Of a stretch of 64,000 nucleotides of DNA, positions 1 through 11,454 are shown piece after piece; the first letter of the stretch is position 1, and each line of letters opens with the position of its first letter. Made by a program: the position numbers and the translations under genes. The notes beneath the pieces are model-generated. The model was not told where the DNA came from, ran no database searches, and saw nothing but the letters and a program-made list of their open reading frames with translations. The stretch covers positions 141,712,577 through 141,776,576 of the forward strand of contig OY282558.1 of NCBI GenBank assembly GCA_958295665.1. The letters run 5' to 3'. The stretch is from Tipula vernalis (lineage: Eukaryota > Arthropoda > Insecta > Diptera > Tipulidae).

Positions 1-1100
1 TTATAGAAAGTCTATTTAAAATTTTGAACGGAAGTAAGATTAAATAAATTTTTAGTATAAGAAAAAATTTTCATATTACAAAAAAAAATACAATAAATAA
101 CAAAATGTATATGTGTATACAAATAATAAGTCAAATCTTTCTTAAAATCACGAATTTTTTTTATATATGAAGTCCGTAGTAAAAAGTGTCAAATTATAAA
201 ACAAACCTTTATTTTCAAATTCATTCATTGTACGTTTAATTTGGTATAAGTTAACCAAGGTTAGGATAAAAATAAAAACATTTTGTCATAGTAGATTAAG
301 AATAGTAAATTCAACATAAACAAACTAAACATTGTAACTGGGAAATCAAAGACGAGAGAGAAGCAGTAACCACAACAGTCAACTAAGCGAAAAGATTTCA
401 AATCAAGTTTACCAAGTTTCATTAAACCCATATAACATCCATCATGACTCACCACAAATTTTCTAAACTTCGAAGGACGTTGAAATCAACCCATACAGAA
501 TAACACAGTAAATCGGCCACACAAGATATACGTAATTGAGCAAATGACCATTAATTACACAAAAGTATATGTATATTCCAACCTCCCCAAATGGAGATTG
601 TTCATTTGACAAAATAACATATCATCATCCGGCCACCAAAAGAAACAACGAGAGTTCTCACAAAAAGATGGCAAATGAAGACATCACCACTAGCCTTCAA
701 GTATATTAAAACCACTGCTGAAGAAGCAAGATATGATGTTACGCGGGAAATACTAAGCAGATAATCAGTATCGCAACCAAATCAATGTGGCAGAAGACAA
801 ATCCAGGAAATCCAAGATGAGAAACTTCCAAAATGTTATGTAATAAATGAAAAACTTGTAAATAATACGAAATCCGAGTAACGTTAAACGAAGATGACTA
901 GCCAGTAGCAGATCAAGGTGAATAGTGAAGCAGCCACGTGAGCCCAGTTCAGCAAAATAGGAAATAAAATCAATACGTAAATTGTAATATTAGAATATTA
1001 AGTCCTAAACATTAGATATACGAGTACATGTAATCTTATTCCTAACTATATGTTCCATACGATTTTTCCTTCAGAAAAATCTTCATATGAAGGGAAGGTA
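1..1100 (+). other. AT-rich sequence, probable decayed LTR-element interior at its right end
   Basis: No intact gene is visible. Positions about 400-960 are less AT-rich than their surroundings and have short stretches that read like worn coding sequence on the plus strand, but stops in every frame prevent a family call. The segment ends with a purine tract (AGAAGGGAAGG-like, about 1088-1098) directly before the LTR-like start at 1101. That is where the polypurine tract of an LTR retrotransposon should sit, so the last few hundred bases are probably its 3' internal end. Confidence 0.35.
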
Positions 1101-2044
1101 TGTTGTGAATCACTCACAACATTTTATCCGAATTGTGAACCATGCACGCAAAATTAATATGTATTGTAGACCATGCGCACATATAATTATCATGACATTT
1201 AGGCGCTAAGAAAAACTCCATATGAAAATATTAATTGTATAATTCACATAACTGTAGGAGTTAGAAAAAAATATCAAGAAATTAAGTGATTGAACTTAAG
1301 AAAATGCGATAAGACAAAGAACAACAAATTTATCGAGAAACACAAAATGCTTAGTAGTTATAAAAAATAGTTCAACACAACAATGTATCAAATAACTTTA
1401 AACAATGGAAATTTATAAATTTATGAAAAGTGCAAACTTCGAAAATTGTAATAAGCATGCTGAAATAAGAGTAAATGACTTTTGTAGTATTACAACAATA
1501 GTTATATGTATGTAGCAATATTGTTGTTTGTGTAAAACATTACACACCTTTTCAGTATATAAGAACATGGAATTTTAACCAAATTATGAATTGTATTTTC
1601 TAAGCTCGTGAAGCAAACACAGTATATTTTAAAATAATTGTATCTTCGAACTTATCCAGAAAACATTAAAATTGTAATTGTAGTTTTCAACTTGTAAACG
1701 TAAATAATAAATAAAAGAATAATAAATTCAAATCAGACAAAATAAAACCCAGCGTTTCCATAATATAAATCCAGGGAATAATCCAGCAACAAGATCCAGT
1801 TGAATTGTAAGTATTCCAGCTACTAACCATTACGCCCAGGCCTTGATTCAAAGCCGACAAAAGAACATATAAGTGCTACGCACAAGCTTCATTTGTTGGT
1901 TATTGTCCAAGGTATCCGATTAGCACTACTAATACCGTGCCTAACTGGCACTTCTTAATTTACAACGAAAAGTTTGTATAATTCCGGTAATAGCCCCCAC
2001 CAGTGGTAAGCTCGGAATTATCGAATCAATTTCGTTTCTTAACA
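1101..2044 (+). repeat. Probable 3' LTR of an unclassified LTR retrotransposon
   Basis: The segment begins TGTTGTGA and is followed five bases later by its exact reverse complement TCACAACA (1101-1121), a stem-loop at the very terminus. It ends near 2041-2044 in AACA, matching the TGTT start as terminal inverted repeats usually do. Inside, a TATA box (TATATAAG, 1556-1563) lies about 150 bases before overlapping AATAAA signals at 1706-1715, the expected U3-R-U5 order. A purine tract precedes the start. No second copy exists in the window, so the right boundary and the family (copia, gypsy or BEL) are not settled. Confidence 0.5.
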
Positions 2045-2329
2045 AAACAAACAGCTAGTTTAAATAGAAAGTAGGGCGATAGCAATTAAGGAAGTAGAAT
2101 TAGATATAACAAATTATAAATATATAACGATATATATATATTATTGTTATATAACAATGTGCTTATATGTGCCGTTTTTGCTTAGTAAAACCTAGATATG
2201 GCTCCATTCGGTTTTATTTTCAACGTTATTTTACAACTTTATTTGAGCTATGAGATGAACTTTTTTCGCTAAGCAAATGATAGATACGTCTCGAAATTTA
2301 ACTGAGAACTTTCTCATATAAAGTACCGT

Positions 2330-2489
2330 TATATTTTTACTTGTTTAGACAATAATTATAATGTGCAGCGCTGCCTCAGTTTCTATATAATTTCATATAA
2401 TTCGGGTGTTGATTTTGTATGTGATCAAGTGATTTTGGTTTATGCGTAGTAAATTTACCGTGAAAGTGAACAATTTATTGCATAATATT
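2330..2489 (+). promoter_or_regulatory. Likely core promoter and 5' UTR of the 2490 gene
   Basis: A fly-type initiator (TCAGTT, about 2376-2381) lies in a short GC-richer patch about 110 bases before the start codon chosen for the downstream two-exon gene. No convincing TATA box lies at the right distance. The stretch to 2489 would be a short untranslated leader. This assignment depends on the gene model being correct. Confidence 0.35.
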
Positions 2490-3546
2490 ATGAATGGTAA
2501 GTTATGAATAAATTATGTTTGTCCGGTTAAAGAAAAAAAGCAAATCCATTTCACTTGTTACAAGCTTGAGAAACGTCTTTCTTCTAAATATCAATTTTAT
2601 TTTATTCTCAGATTCAGAAAACATGTCACAAAGGAGTACACAAATGTTAATGATACTGGCGAAAAAAAACAAATTACTAAGAGAAAAATTTCGAAAAGAA
2701 ACAAAATTGAAAATCAATATTGAATCCATTGACCTTGAATTTTTTCCAACCGACGATGAATCAGATGACGACCCAGAAGTGCAATATCAAAACGAGCAAA
2801 CGATTGAAACATCGACAGCAAAAAATTATGAGCCAGTAAAATTATTACAAAAGGATATAATACCTATTAAAGAATCAGCTGATGTTTTGGCATTGGTACC
2901 AATTGAATTGGTATCGGTACCAATTGACACAATGAAAGAAACTTTGACAAATGGTAATCAACCAATTGTTATAGAAGCGCCAAACACACAGCCTTTTGAA
3001 AATATCTCTGATATAAGGCGAAATTATATTAATTCACCGACGTTAATGGAATTGGTATCAATATCAACTATAGAAATTGAAAACAAAACATTGACAGCAA
3101 GCACTATTCAATCGAGAATATTAGAACAAGAAACAGCACAGCATTTTGAGGATGCCTGTGATATTCGGCAAAATAACATATCATCATCAACGTACCATGA
3201 ACTCAACACTATACCAATGGCACCTCTAAACAAAAACCAACCTTTTGAACAGAATCTATTAAATGTTTCCAGCTTTAGTTTCTCCAATTATGATTCGGAA
3301 AATATGGAAGGTATTACTGAGTTAAATAGAACCGAAGAGTTTGCAACTTTTAAAACTAATGAAGTAATAGACAGAGACAATTGTTTAAATGTAGATGCCG
3401 AAGAGGAACCAAGTATTAAGATAACCGAAAATGATATATTGACGGGGTTGGACCGAAAACGCGATAATACCGAAAACGCAGCAATAGATTATACCAAAAC
3501 GGGGACAGTAAGGAAAAAGAAGAAGTATGATATAACACATCAGTGA
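2490..3546 (+). CDS. Unrecognised acidic protein, two exons (2490-2496 and 2612-3546)
   Basis: The ATG at 2490 is followed after seven coding bases by a strong donor (G|GTAAGT, 2497). A pyrimidine-rich tract and TTCTCAG end the intron at 2611. Splicing joins codon halves in the correct phase and gives a 313-residue product beginning MNDSENMSQ. The N-terminus has a basic, probably helical segment (about residues 10-40, rich in K and R), then a strongly acidic patch (FPTDDESDDDPE). The rest is hydrophilic, S/T/N/E-rich and mostly disordered-looking, ending in a basic KKKK stretch before TGA. I do not recognise the family. No signal peptide or membrane segment is visible. It lies on the opposite strand to the phosphodiesterase gene, probably nested in its intron. 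It could be a host gene or a domesticated transposon product; the stop at 3544 may be premature (see next entry). Confidence 0.6.
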
Positions 3547-3740
3547 AAGAAAGAAATTCAAACAAAAAAACTAAAACAAATAGTAAAACATCCACTTCAA
3601 TCACCGTGTGCATGCAAAAAGAAGTGTCTGCAAAAATGTATATGAAGATCGTCGTAAGGCGTTAAACGAGTCATTCTGGAAGTTAAATAAATCTATCAGA
3701 TGTTCTTTCATATCAGATGTTCCAATATTAGATTAGATGT
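3547..3740 (+). pseudogene. Broken Cys-rich C-terminal continuation of the 2490 gene
   Basis: The same frame stays open past the TGA at 3544 for about 35 more codons and reaches a cysteine cluster, CACKKKC (about 3605-3625). One base of frame change then gives YEDRRKALNESFWKL followed by SIRCSFIS before a stop. A CxC...KC cluster followed by a helix ending FWxL is a pattern I associate with a domain common in insect uncharacterised and transposase-associated proteins; that is recall, not a search. An in-frame stop plus a 1-base shift suggests the full-length protein has been truncated, although the upstream exon still looks well kept. Confidence 0.45.
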
Positions 3741-4147
3741 AATCTACGATAATAAATGTAAATACTGTTGAAAATACTATGCAAGTTTAAAACCCTTTCT
3801 AAATATATGTGTATGTTAAATAGTTTCAGCCGCCAGTCGAAATCTCTTGAATTTATTCGTTAGCAAAAATTCAATTATAGATACAAAATATCTGTCAGCC
3901 AACAGTCGAAAAATTTTGTAAAAATTTTCTAAAAATTTGCATAAATAATGATGAACCTATAGGCTAACAGAAAATCATAATGAGATCGATGGCCAACTGG
4001 CAAAATCTAATTTAAGTGTAGTTGTTTTTTAAATTATCAAAATATAATTTTCAAGATTAATTTTAATAATTCCATTTATTGATGAAATACCACTGAATGT
4101 ATGCGTTTGAGTATTTAAGACTTGTACATTGTGTGATTCTAAACCAT

Positions 4148-4292
4148 TTTTGAACACAATTCTGAAATATGAAAAACTGGAATGAAACTGAGCCAAATTC
4201 GAGATGTTTAATAGAAAAGCAATTCTAAAACGATTTTTAGATAAAGTTATGGAATATAGAAAACTGGATTGAAAGTAGGCTATTTCTTAAGT
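4148..4292 (+). repeat. Isolated diverged unit of the ~109-bp repeat found at 44.6-46.7 kb
   Basis: The stretch 'attctaaaacgatttttagataaagt' followed by a 'tggaatat' segment, then a 'ctatttctta' segment, matches the unit arrayed at 46150-46706, more than 40 kb away. About one and a half units are present. This shows the repeat is dispersed as well as tandem. Confidence 0.6.
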
Positions 4293-4308
4293 AAATATTT
4301 GTATTTAT

Positions 4309-4380
4309 CGCTCTCGATGGTAGAGTATGTAGAACGCTTGCTTTATCATCCGAGGGTTCCGGGTTCAATTTCAGGTGCTG
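4309..4380 (+). repeat. tRNA-like SINE head or tRNA pseudogene
   Basis: An A-box-like TGGTAGAG (about 4318-4325) and a B-box-like GGTTCAATTTC (about 4361) are spaced as in tRNA-type internal promoters. The terminal halves do not pair as a proper acceptor stem, so it is not a functional tRNA gene. It differs from the SINE family at 40709 and 61973. Confidence 0.4.
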
Positions 4381-5463
4381 ACTAGTATAAGTAATGAATT
4401 TCATCGTAATCGATGTAGCCTAATTCTTTTTATAATCTTAAGTGACACTAAAGTTGTACATTACATACTTTCTTTTAAATACCTCATTGACGTATTGAAG
4501 AGGGACACAATAATATCGCACATTTATAATAAGGCGTACAGATTTATTATTATTATAATTAATTAAGCGCATACATTTCATTTTAGGTTTTCTATCGGTT
4601 ACTACAACTTAATTGCAATAAGCGAAAGAAAAATCATTTTTTTCATTTTTTTGCATTTCACGATTTTCGTAAAGACCTGGAAATAACGATTGATATTTTG
4701 TTTGCCAATTAATTTTGTAAGCTATAATTTAACAATACTATAATTCAAAAATTCTTGATAATCTCGCTTTTTCATTGGATAAGGTTAGTCGCCGCAGACA
4801 TGCTTGTTACCAAAATATCAATCTCATTATGATTTACTTTAGTTCATAGTAAATATAGTGGTAATGTTGAACCCATTGACTAACGGTAAATCATAATGAG
4901 ATTGATGCCTAACTGGCAAAATTTAATTTAATGTTTTCTTGAAGTTATATGATTTTCAACTAAAGATAGTAATTTTCACTTCAAGTATCCCAGGGGTTGT
5001 AAAATCCCAGAGAATTTTTTAAAAATGTCCACAAATAATGTTGAGCCCATTGGCCAACGGTAAATCATAGTAAGATTGATGCATAATATATAATTTTATA
5101 TTTCGAACCTACTAGTAAATTAAGATTTCCAATTTTAATACTAAGGTTTCCAAAGTCCACTAGAATTTCCTAAGTTGTTGCAGAGATATACCATACATAA
5201 CTGAATCTAAACTACTAATTTTATAGTTAGGATGTACTTTAATAAATCAATATACATATATTTCAGTTTATACTAAATAGTCCATCTAATTTGATTTAGA
5301 CAAATAAATTGAATATTTATTCTATGACGAGATTATTTAGAAAAAAGTAAAATAGAAGTTTTAAAAAATTATCAATATTAAAGTTTAAATTTGCAATATT
5401 AAGTTTGATAATTCTATTTCTTGATGAAATACCCCTGCATGTATGCATTTGAGTAGCTAAGAC

Positions 5464-8287
5464 GCCTTTTTTATTTAGTAAAAATTAGTAGAAACTTCAT
5501 TCGCGTGCCTTATGAAAATTACACGATTTTACGTGTAAAAAACTGAGTAAATTACGTACTGTAATTTACTCACCCAACTGTGCACGAAACATTTTATAGT
5601 CATGTTTTATTTAATTTTCGCAATTCAACTGAAAACTAATCCATTGAGTTTTGGACCCCAATATCATAATCATTTTCTATTATTGTACTTCCATAAACGA
5701 AAGGGTCGTCAACATTTTTTCATATTTTCAAAAGTTAAGCAAAAGAAAACAAAAATAATTTTTAAAATAATGTAATTAAATCTCATTTTTTATAAAATTA
5801 CTAACTGCAATCTGCATAACCTTACAAAAAAGCTTATTCATCTCAATCTAAAATATTGTTGTATGTTTTTGTAAAAAAATTAATTATGCTTGAAAATGTA
5901 TTTACACGAGAAAGCTTTCATCATAAAATAACAAATAATTAAGTATAAATATTAAAAAAAAAAACAAAATTATAATTAATTACATTTTACTCAATTAAGA
6001 TTTTGTAAAATTGATATTCCAAGTATAATATATTTATTTAACAACACAGTACACTGAAAAGTTCGCTGACTTTATTTAATTTGCGAGAGCTAATTATTTT
6101 ATTCTTAAAAATTTAAAATATTTTTTTTAACTCTTGTTGACCCCATCCTAAACAACAATAATTTATTAGTGTTATGGTACCAATGCAACACCAAGCTGAA
6201 ATAAAAAATTTGTAAAATTCGTCTGAACCTCGTACTCGTCTACCCATTTTCGAGATATTGGAAAATTTTTGTACAAAAGAAGATTATTGCTCTTAAATGA
6301 ATTTTGTTTATTTATTGTTATCTAAAAATGAATTCAAATATAATTTTCCATTTCATACACTTTGTACGGTATGCGGTGTGTGAGAAGCTTTTTTTTTATA
6401 AAAAACTAGTTCTCAACGTATGTATGGTATATGCAAAACAAAATGAAAACGATGAACGTTTTCAGAAACATAAAAAAAAAAAAATTAAAGCAGTTGCAAC
6501 TCTCAACTTATCTACTTATGTATTTCGTTTGTAATCGATAACGTAAATATCTTATTTGGCGGTGACCTTTCTTTATAAAAATTTATTAAATACATTTGCA
6601 ACTGATACTCTACTCTTTATTTATACTCAGCACAAAAACGTAAAAATAAAAACTAAATTTTTACTAAAATACCAAAATACTTGAAAATAAATTTTTTGCA
6701 TTAAAAATGAATTTGGTTTCTTAATTTTTTTTTGCTTTAAGCAATTATTAACTATTATTTGTATATTTATTTAGTTTAATATCGCACTTGGAGGTATAAA
6801 CACACCTATTTACTGTGGTTGGTATAGTACGACGTTGTTTTCCTTGCATTAATCTATAAAAATGGAATAATACAAAAAATAAAAAATAATGGTTGAGGTC
6901 CACATAACATATAAAAAAAAAAAAACGGGGGTTGGGGGAAGAAACTATAAAAAATTATGTTATACGACGAGATATACAGTTTATATAATATGGAGGCAAA
7001 TTTACTGGCACTAGAACTAAAATTTCAGTTCAGTGTCATCATTCCATTTTACATACAAAATTAACTTAAAACTAAAAATTCAGCTTTATAAAATGCAAAA
7101 GCTCAATGTTATTCAAAACGGTTGTAATAAAAAAAAAGCTTATGCATTTGTTTTTATTTTTTATTTTTTGTTGCAATTTCGCGGAGCATTCCAAAATAAA
7201 ATAAAACGAAAATTTAATTTACAAACAAAAGCTTAATTCATGGTGACAAACTGAAATTGTTTTTTTTATTTTTAGTATTACTACTGTATAAAAGTTTGTA
7301 CTTTTAAAGCGTACTGTTAGTTTGTTTTTTTATTACTTAATAAATTTTTAAGCGCTTTTGTGTTGTAGCTAGCTGGTTGAATATCTGTTGTGTAAATGAT
7401 TTTATTTAGCGTTCTAAAGTTTATCAAGTTTTTCTTTTCTTTTTATATTAAAAAAGTTTGTGTTCGAGTATTTCGCTGCTGAGTAATTTATGGGATTAAG
7501 TTGGTACATAAAGATGTATATGTAGTTTGTATTATAATTTAAAACTCTTGATTACGCTGATATTATTTTTCAAATTTGTTAATAAATTTTAAATCGCACT
7601 TGAAAATTGTAGTATAAAAGCTCGGTACTTGGTAACGTAAAATGTTTATTATAATATATCTCAATAGAAGAATCACATAAAAGTACGCTTCATTGTTGAA
7701 TGGAAATTTAAGAAAATTGCATTTAAATTCCTTTGAAAATGGTAAACTTTGTTCAAGTTGTGTAGAAAAGTAAAAGAATAAATGAAAGCAACGTTCCTTC
7801 TAAAAATTTGATTATTGTTCAGAATTTAATACTAATTAACACTTTAGACGGTTTACGAGTGTGGATTGGTATATCTTTAGAATGAAACAGTAATCATAAT
7901 TTTTTAAAGTAAAATTCACTTAATTTTTCCACATAAGCATATTTCCTTGACAAATTTACAACAACCACTGCGTAGGATAAATCACCGCAAGAATAACATT
8001 AATCCAAAAAAAAAAAAAATTGGGTTTATTAAAACATAATTCTAATTTTTGGTTATGATACCTGCCACCAGATGTCATCAGCCACCAGGTTGGCTTTTGT
8101 CACATAAATCAAATTGGCTATTTTCTTGGGGAAAAAATGAACCAAAATAATTCGAATTAAATTTTGGTACACAAAATACGCTTATAGTAAAAATAATTTA
8201 ATACCAATACACTTACAGTGACATCGAGCAGATGCACACTTGGAAATATCATAATAAATTACCTGATTAACATTTAGGGCTTATGTT
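5464..8287. other. AT-rich sequence without recognisable genes
   Basis: Both strands show only short AT-driven reading frames and A/T homopolymers. A G-rich patch after an A-tract (about 6910-6945) is the only compositional outlier. I see no RNA gene, terminal repeat or transposon coding motif here. If the phosphodiesterase model is right, this is intron. Confidence 0.6.
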
Positions 8288-8645
8288 GTGCCATTCAATT
8301 TTAGCAACATATATTTTGTTTTATTACTTAAAATTAAGCAATGCTTATCAAACCATACATGTAAGACTTTAAGGTCAGAACTGATCATAGAAATGAAGTC
8401 ATTAAGAGATTTGCAAGTATCAGCCAAAGATATATCATCGGCAAACCTGGTAAAATGTGAATGTAATTAAGATTAGAAAGAAATAGCAGAGGGCCTAATA
8501 CTGAACCTTAGGGAATCCCAACGTCCACAATTTTTGGCTCACTAAGAGTATTATTACTTCTAACTCTAACCACTTGTTAGCAACTCCCCTAAAACCAATG
8601 TTCTGTTCATCTAAATGTGCAACAATACTCTAAATGGTGGAGCAG
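8288..8645 (-). pseudogene. Reverse transcriptase fragment, jockey/CR1-like non-LTR element
   Basis: Read on the minus strand, the region gives a worn GIPQGSVLGPL motif with the Gln codon turned into a stop (about 8500-8540), then the catalytic FADDISLA box (about 8420-8445). About 45 open residues follow, with the typical post-motif-C pattern (WFDKHCLILSNKTKYM). Upstream, a GVANKWLEL-like piece corresponds to the segment before motif B, in another frame. Only palm motifs remain; endonuclease and ORF1 are absent. The closest relative in this window is the RT at 58271-59250. Confidence 0.75.
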
Positions 8646-9275
8646 TATCTGAAATAATGATAAGAAATTAAAATTTTTTCAAGAATATCCATTAACAATA
8701 CCAGATTGAGCATCTTCGTATGACCAACAAGCAAATTATTGGGGGAAGGACTCTAGATCGGTGGAATTTGAGCACAGCAATAACCGAGTGGTTCCTTCAA
8801 CGTAATTACCGCAAATTGGCTTCCTTTATATGGCGGGTTAACAATAATTATCGAATTTCCTTGATGCAGGGATTATTTGAAAAATTGTATTGTTGTTGAG
8901 CTTGTTGTAAATGGAAGTCTAAAGTGTACTAATATTTTACTCGACAAGAATAGCGTGTCCCTTTGGGGGGCTAAAAGTTTCTGGAAATGTTATATCAATT
9001 GACATCGGGCAAACATGGCGTTTTTATTATTAAATTTTTTTATTGTATAAGAAAACGTTGGTTTTGCTTATGTACCTCTCTTTAAACGCACCTGGATGCA
9101 ATGAATCTTTTGCATCCCTGTGTTTGACGGGCAATCTCAACTTCTCAACCCCCTATAGATTTTATGTCTTGACGAGCGAGGACCTTTTTCTGCTAAAATG
9201 CTATGGTTGTTTAGAAAATTGTAAGCGATGCACAATTCTTCACTCAATTATCTTGGCTAAAAAACTGACTTGAAT

Positions 9276-9494
9276 CTATGCTGAAATACAAAAAAGAGTA
9301 CCACAGTGAGTGATGAATTGTACAATACATCGCAACCAACAATTCGAATAACAGCCAATCAGGAAATTTTTAAAATTATTGTAAGTAACACAAAGGTAAA
9401 CAAACTTTAGCTTTGATTTATAATATCCACAAGCATTGTTAAGTTTCCTAGTTAAAATGTCGAGGCTATTTTTAGGTCTTTTTAGGTTAAACAA
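9276..9494 (-). pseudogene. Fragment of the RT C-terminal region, non-LTR element
   Basis: The minus strand encodes LDILTRKLNNACGYYKSKLK and further worn residues, matching the pattern after the RT palm in jockey/CR1-like elements (LxxKLNxACYxIRxLK...). It lies at higher coordinate than the motif B/C fragment at 8288-8645. On the minus strand that is upstream, so the two pieces are not in element order. They must be separate insertions or a rearranged copy. Confidence 0.5.
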
Positions 9495-11454
9495 ATTTGA
9501 ATTTTTTCCCCCTCTCCTAAGATTTTCTTGCGAAATATGTTACATTTATACTGCATGTAAAAAGGTTTCCGGTTAATTCAGTATACAGTAATATGCAAAG
9601 TAAATTAGTTTTGTACAAAACTCTACAAAAAATAAATAAATCGAGTCATGCAGTAATATCACCATCACCACCCATAAATGAAACATTTTTTTAACAAAAA
9701 AAAAAAAACATTTTTGTTGCCAAAAGAACATTAAAGCTATCATAAATCTTCAGTTTTATAATATAATGAAAGCTTTTTACATTTTTTTATTTAATGCGGG
9801 TAAATTCTTTTAAATTGTATGTGTGCTTTCCTGTTGGTTGATATGGTTTGAGGTCAAATTGATACAAAAAAAAGTCTAGAATAGAGGATTTCATATATAA
9901 ATACTGCAACCATTGAAAAATTAACCATCCAACATTGTTGTCTACACCATACTTAATGTGGTGTTCTCATTAAATTCTATTAAATTTAGAAATGTTTTTT
10001 TTTCATGAATTAAAATTATCCAAGCTGTCTGTCATTACGGATTTTTCACACAATGGATAATTATTTATTTATAGATCACTATTTGGATAAGCGTTTTACA
10101 GAAATACAAAATTTTATAAGATTTATGATAAATTGTTAATGGCATAGTTTGTAGCAGCATAAAAGTACCTATGTGTAATTACCTATTGTATAAAGCAGCA
10201 TTATAAATTTATGCATTTATTTATGTTTGTTTGAATGTTTAATATAATCATAAAACTGAACAAAAGCAACAACAACAAATGATTACATATTCTCGATTGG
10301 TTTAGTATAATATTATAATGCAATATGCACTGTTTGGCTTGACGTTTAAGTACGTATACATAATATATACAAAAAGCATAAAATGTAAATTTTCTACATT
10401 ACGTACTTATGGCAAAGTGTTTGGATTTTGGTTGCTACTTGCTACTAACACATTATGATGTTTGGATTTTTCTATTTAAAGACAAAATTTTCTAACATTT
10501 TTCCTTCTGTGCTGGTATAATAAATTTTAAATTGGATTTTTGTATAAGCCACCGATCGCTTGGTGGGAGGTTACCGATTTCCGTTTATTGGGTGTAGCCG
10601 TCAAAATGAGTTTTTGTAATTTTTTGTGTAAAAAATAGAATAAAGTGTGAATTATGGTTGAATGTATAATAAAAACTTGGTAATTTATTTCTTTATGCGC
10701 CACATTTTATTTTCTACCACATTAAGCTGTATATACAGACATTCATTTACCCGCAATGTTTTATATAATCAGTAAAATTTTACGTTAAACTAAAACCCAA
10801 TAATAACAATTCAAAAAATATGTAGTGGTTATTTGATTAGGTGGTTCACCTTGGAAAAATCGATATAAATTAGACATAGTAAATTTCATCTCTTTTAAAA
10901 TGTTTCACAATTCCCGTAGGCCGCAACATTTTTAAGGCCCTTAAATTTTGACCACAAATGTATGTGAAATTTAAAATTTGGTAAATTTTTTTCAAACAAA
11001 ATTGGCAACATTCCAAAGTTAAAATCAAATTAAAGAAGGCCAGCCAAAACAAATATATTGCGAAACTGTCTTTAAAATTTGTTGGTTTACTACTCATCGT
11101 AGGCAAAATATTGACAAAACATTTTTTTAAAAATGGGCTATGTTTGAGACATGGCCTCAATGTTTTACGTGTCCGCCAAGTACAGACTTCTTAAAGGGAA
11201 GAAATAAGATTATAGTTTGATGAAATTAAAGGAAATAAATTCATATGATTACCGCGAGATACAGTCATGATTAATGATAGATTCTCTCATTATTCACTCA
11301 GTATTGTCTCATTATTCATTCATTTGTTCAGTCATTAGCTTTCACGGATCACATCTCATTGCTGTCGCGTATTTAAGAAAATGTACAACAACCACTTCAA
11401 TGGAAATGATAAATCGAAAACCATATTCTAGCTATTATTCATTGATGAGTCATA
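9495..11454. other. AT-rich sequence, one unrecognised open frame
   Basis: There is no recognisable gene. A 96-codon minus-strand frame at 10870-11160 has Cys and aromatic residues but matches no family I know, has no splice or promoter context, and is most likely chance. The remainder is low-complexity AT-rich DNA. Confidence 0.5.

Larger units (their letters stand above)
3931..5463 (+). repeat. Local diverged direct repeats (three short copies plus a 50-bp partner)
   Basis: A segment containing the pattern 'aaatcataatgagat(c/t)gatg' near 'aactggcaaaat' occurs at 3931-4020, 4861-4935 and 5021-5090. A second block containing 'ttgatgaaatacc' and 'tgtatgc.tttgag' occurs at 4062-4125 and again at 5403-5463. 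The block order suggests an old duplication of about 200 bases later interrupted by other insertions. No coding potential is seen. The family is unknown. Confidence 0.6.

Noticed and set aside
4309..4380. A functional tRNA gene
   Set aside because: A- and B-box-like motifs are present but the acceptor stem halves do not pair.
6304..7236. Small plus-strand frames at 6304-6534 and 7033-7236
   Set aside because: Lys/Asn/Phe-rich, AT-driven, with no start context or family similarity.
10870..11160. 96-codon minus-strand frame with several Cys residues
   Set aside because: No family motif, splice site or promoter context; long frames of this composition are expected in such AT-rich DNA.
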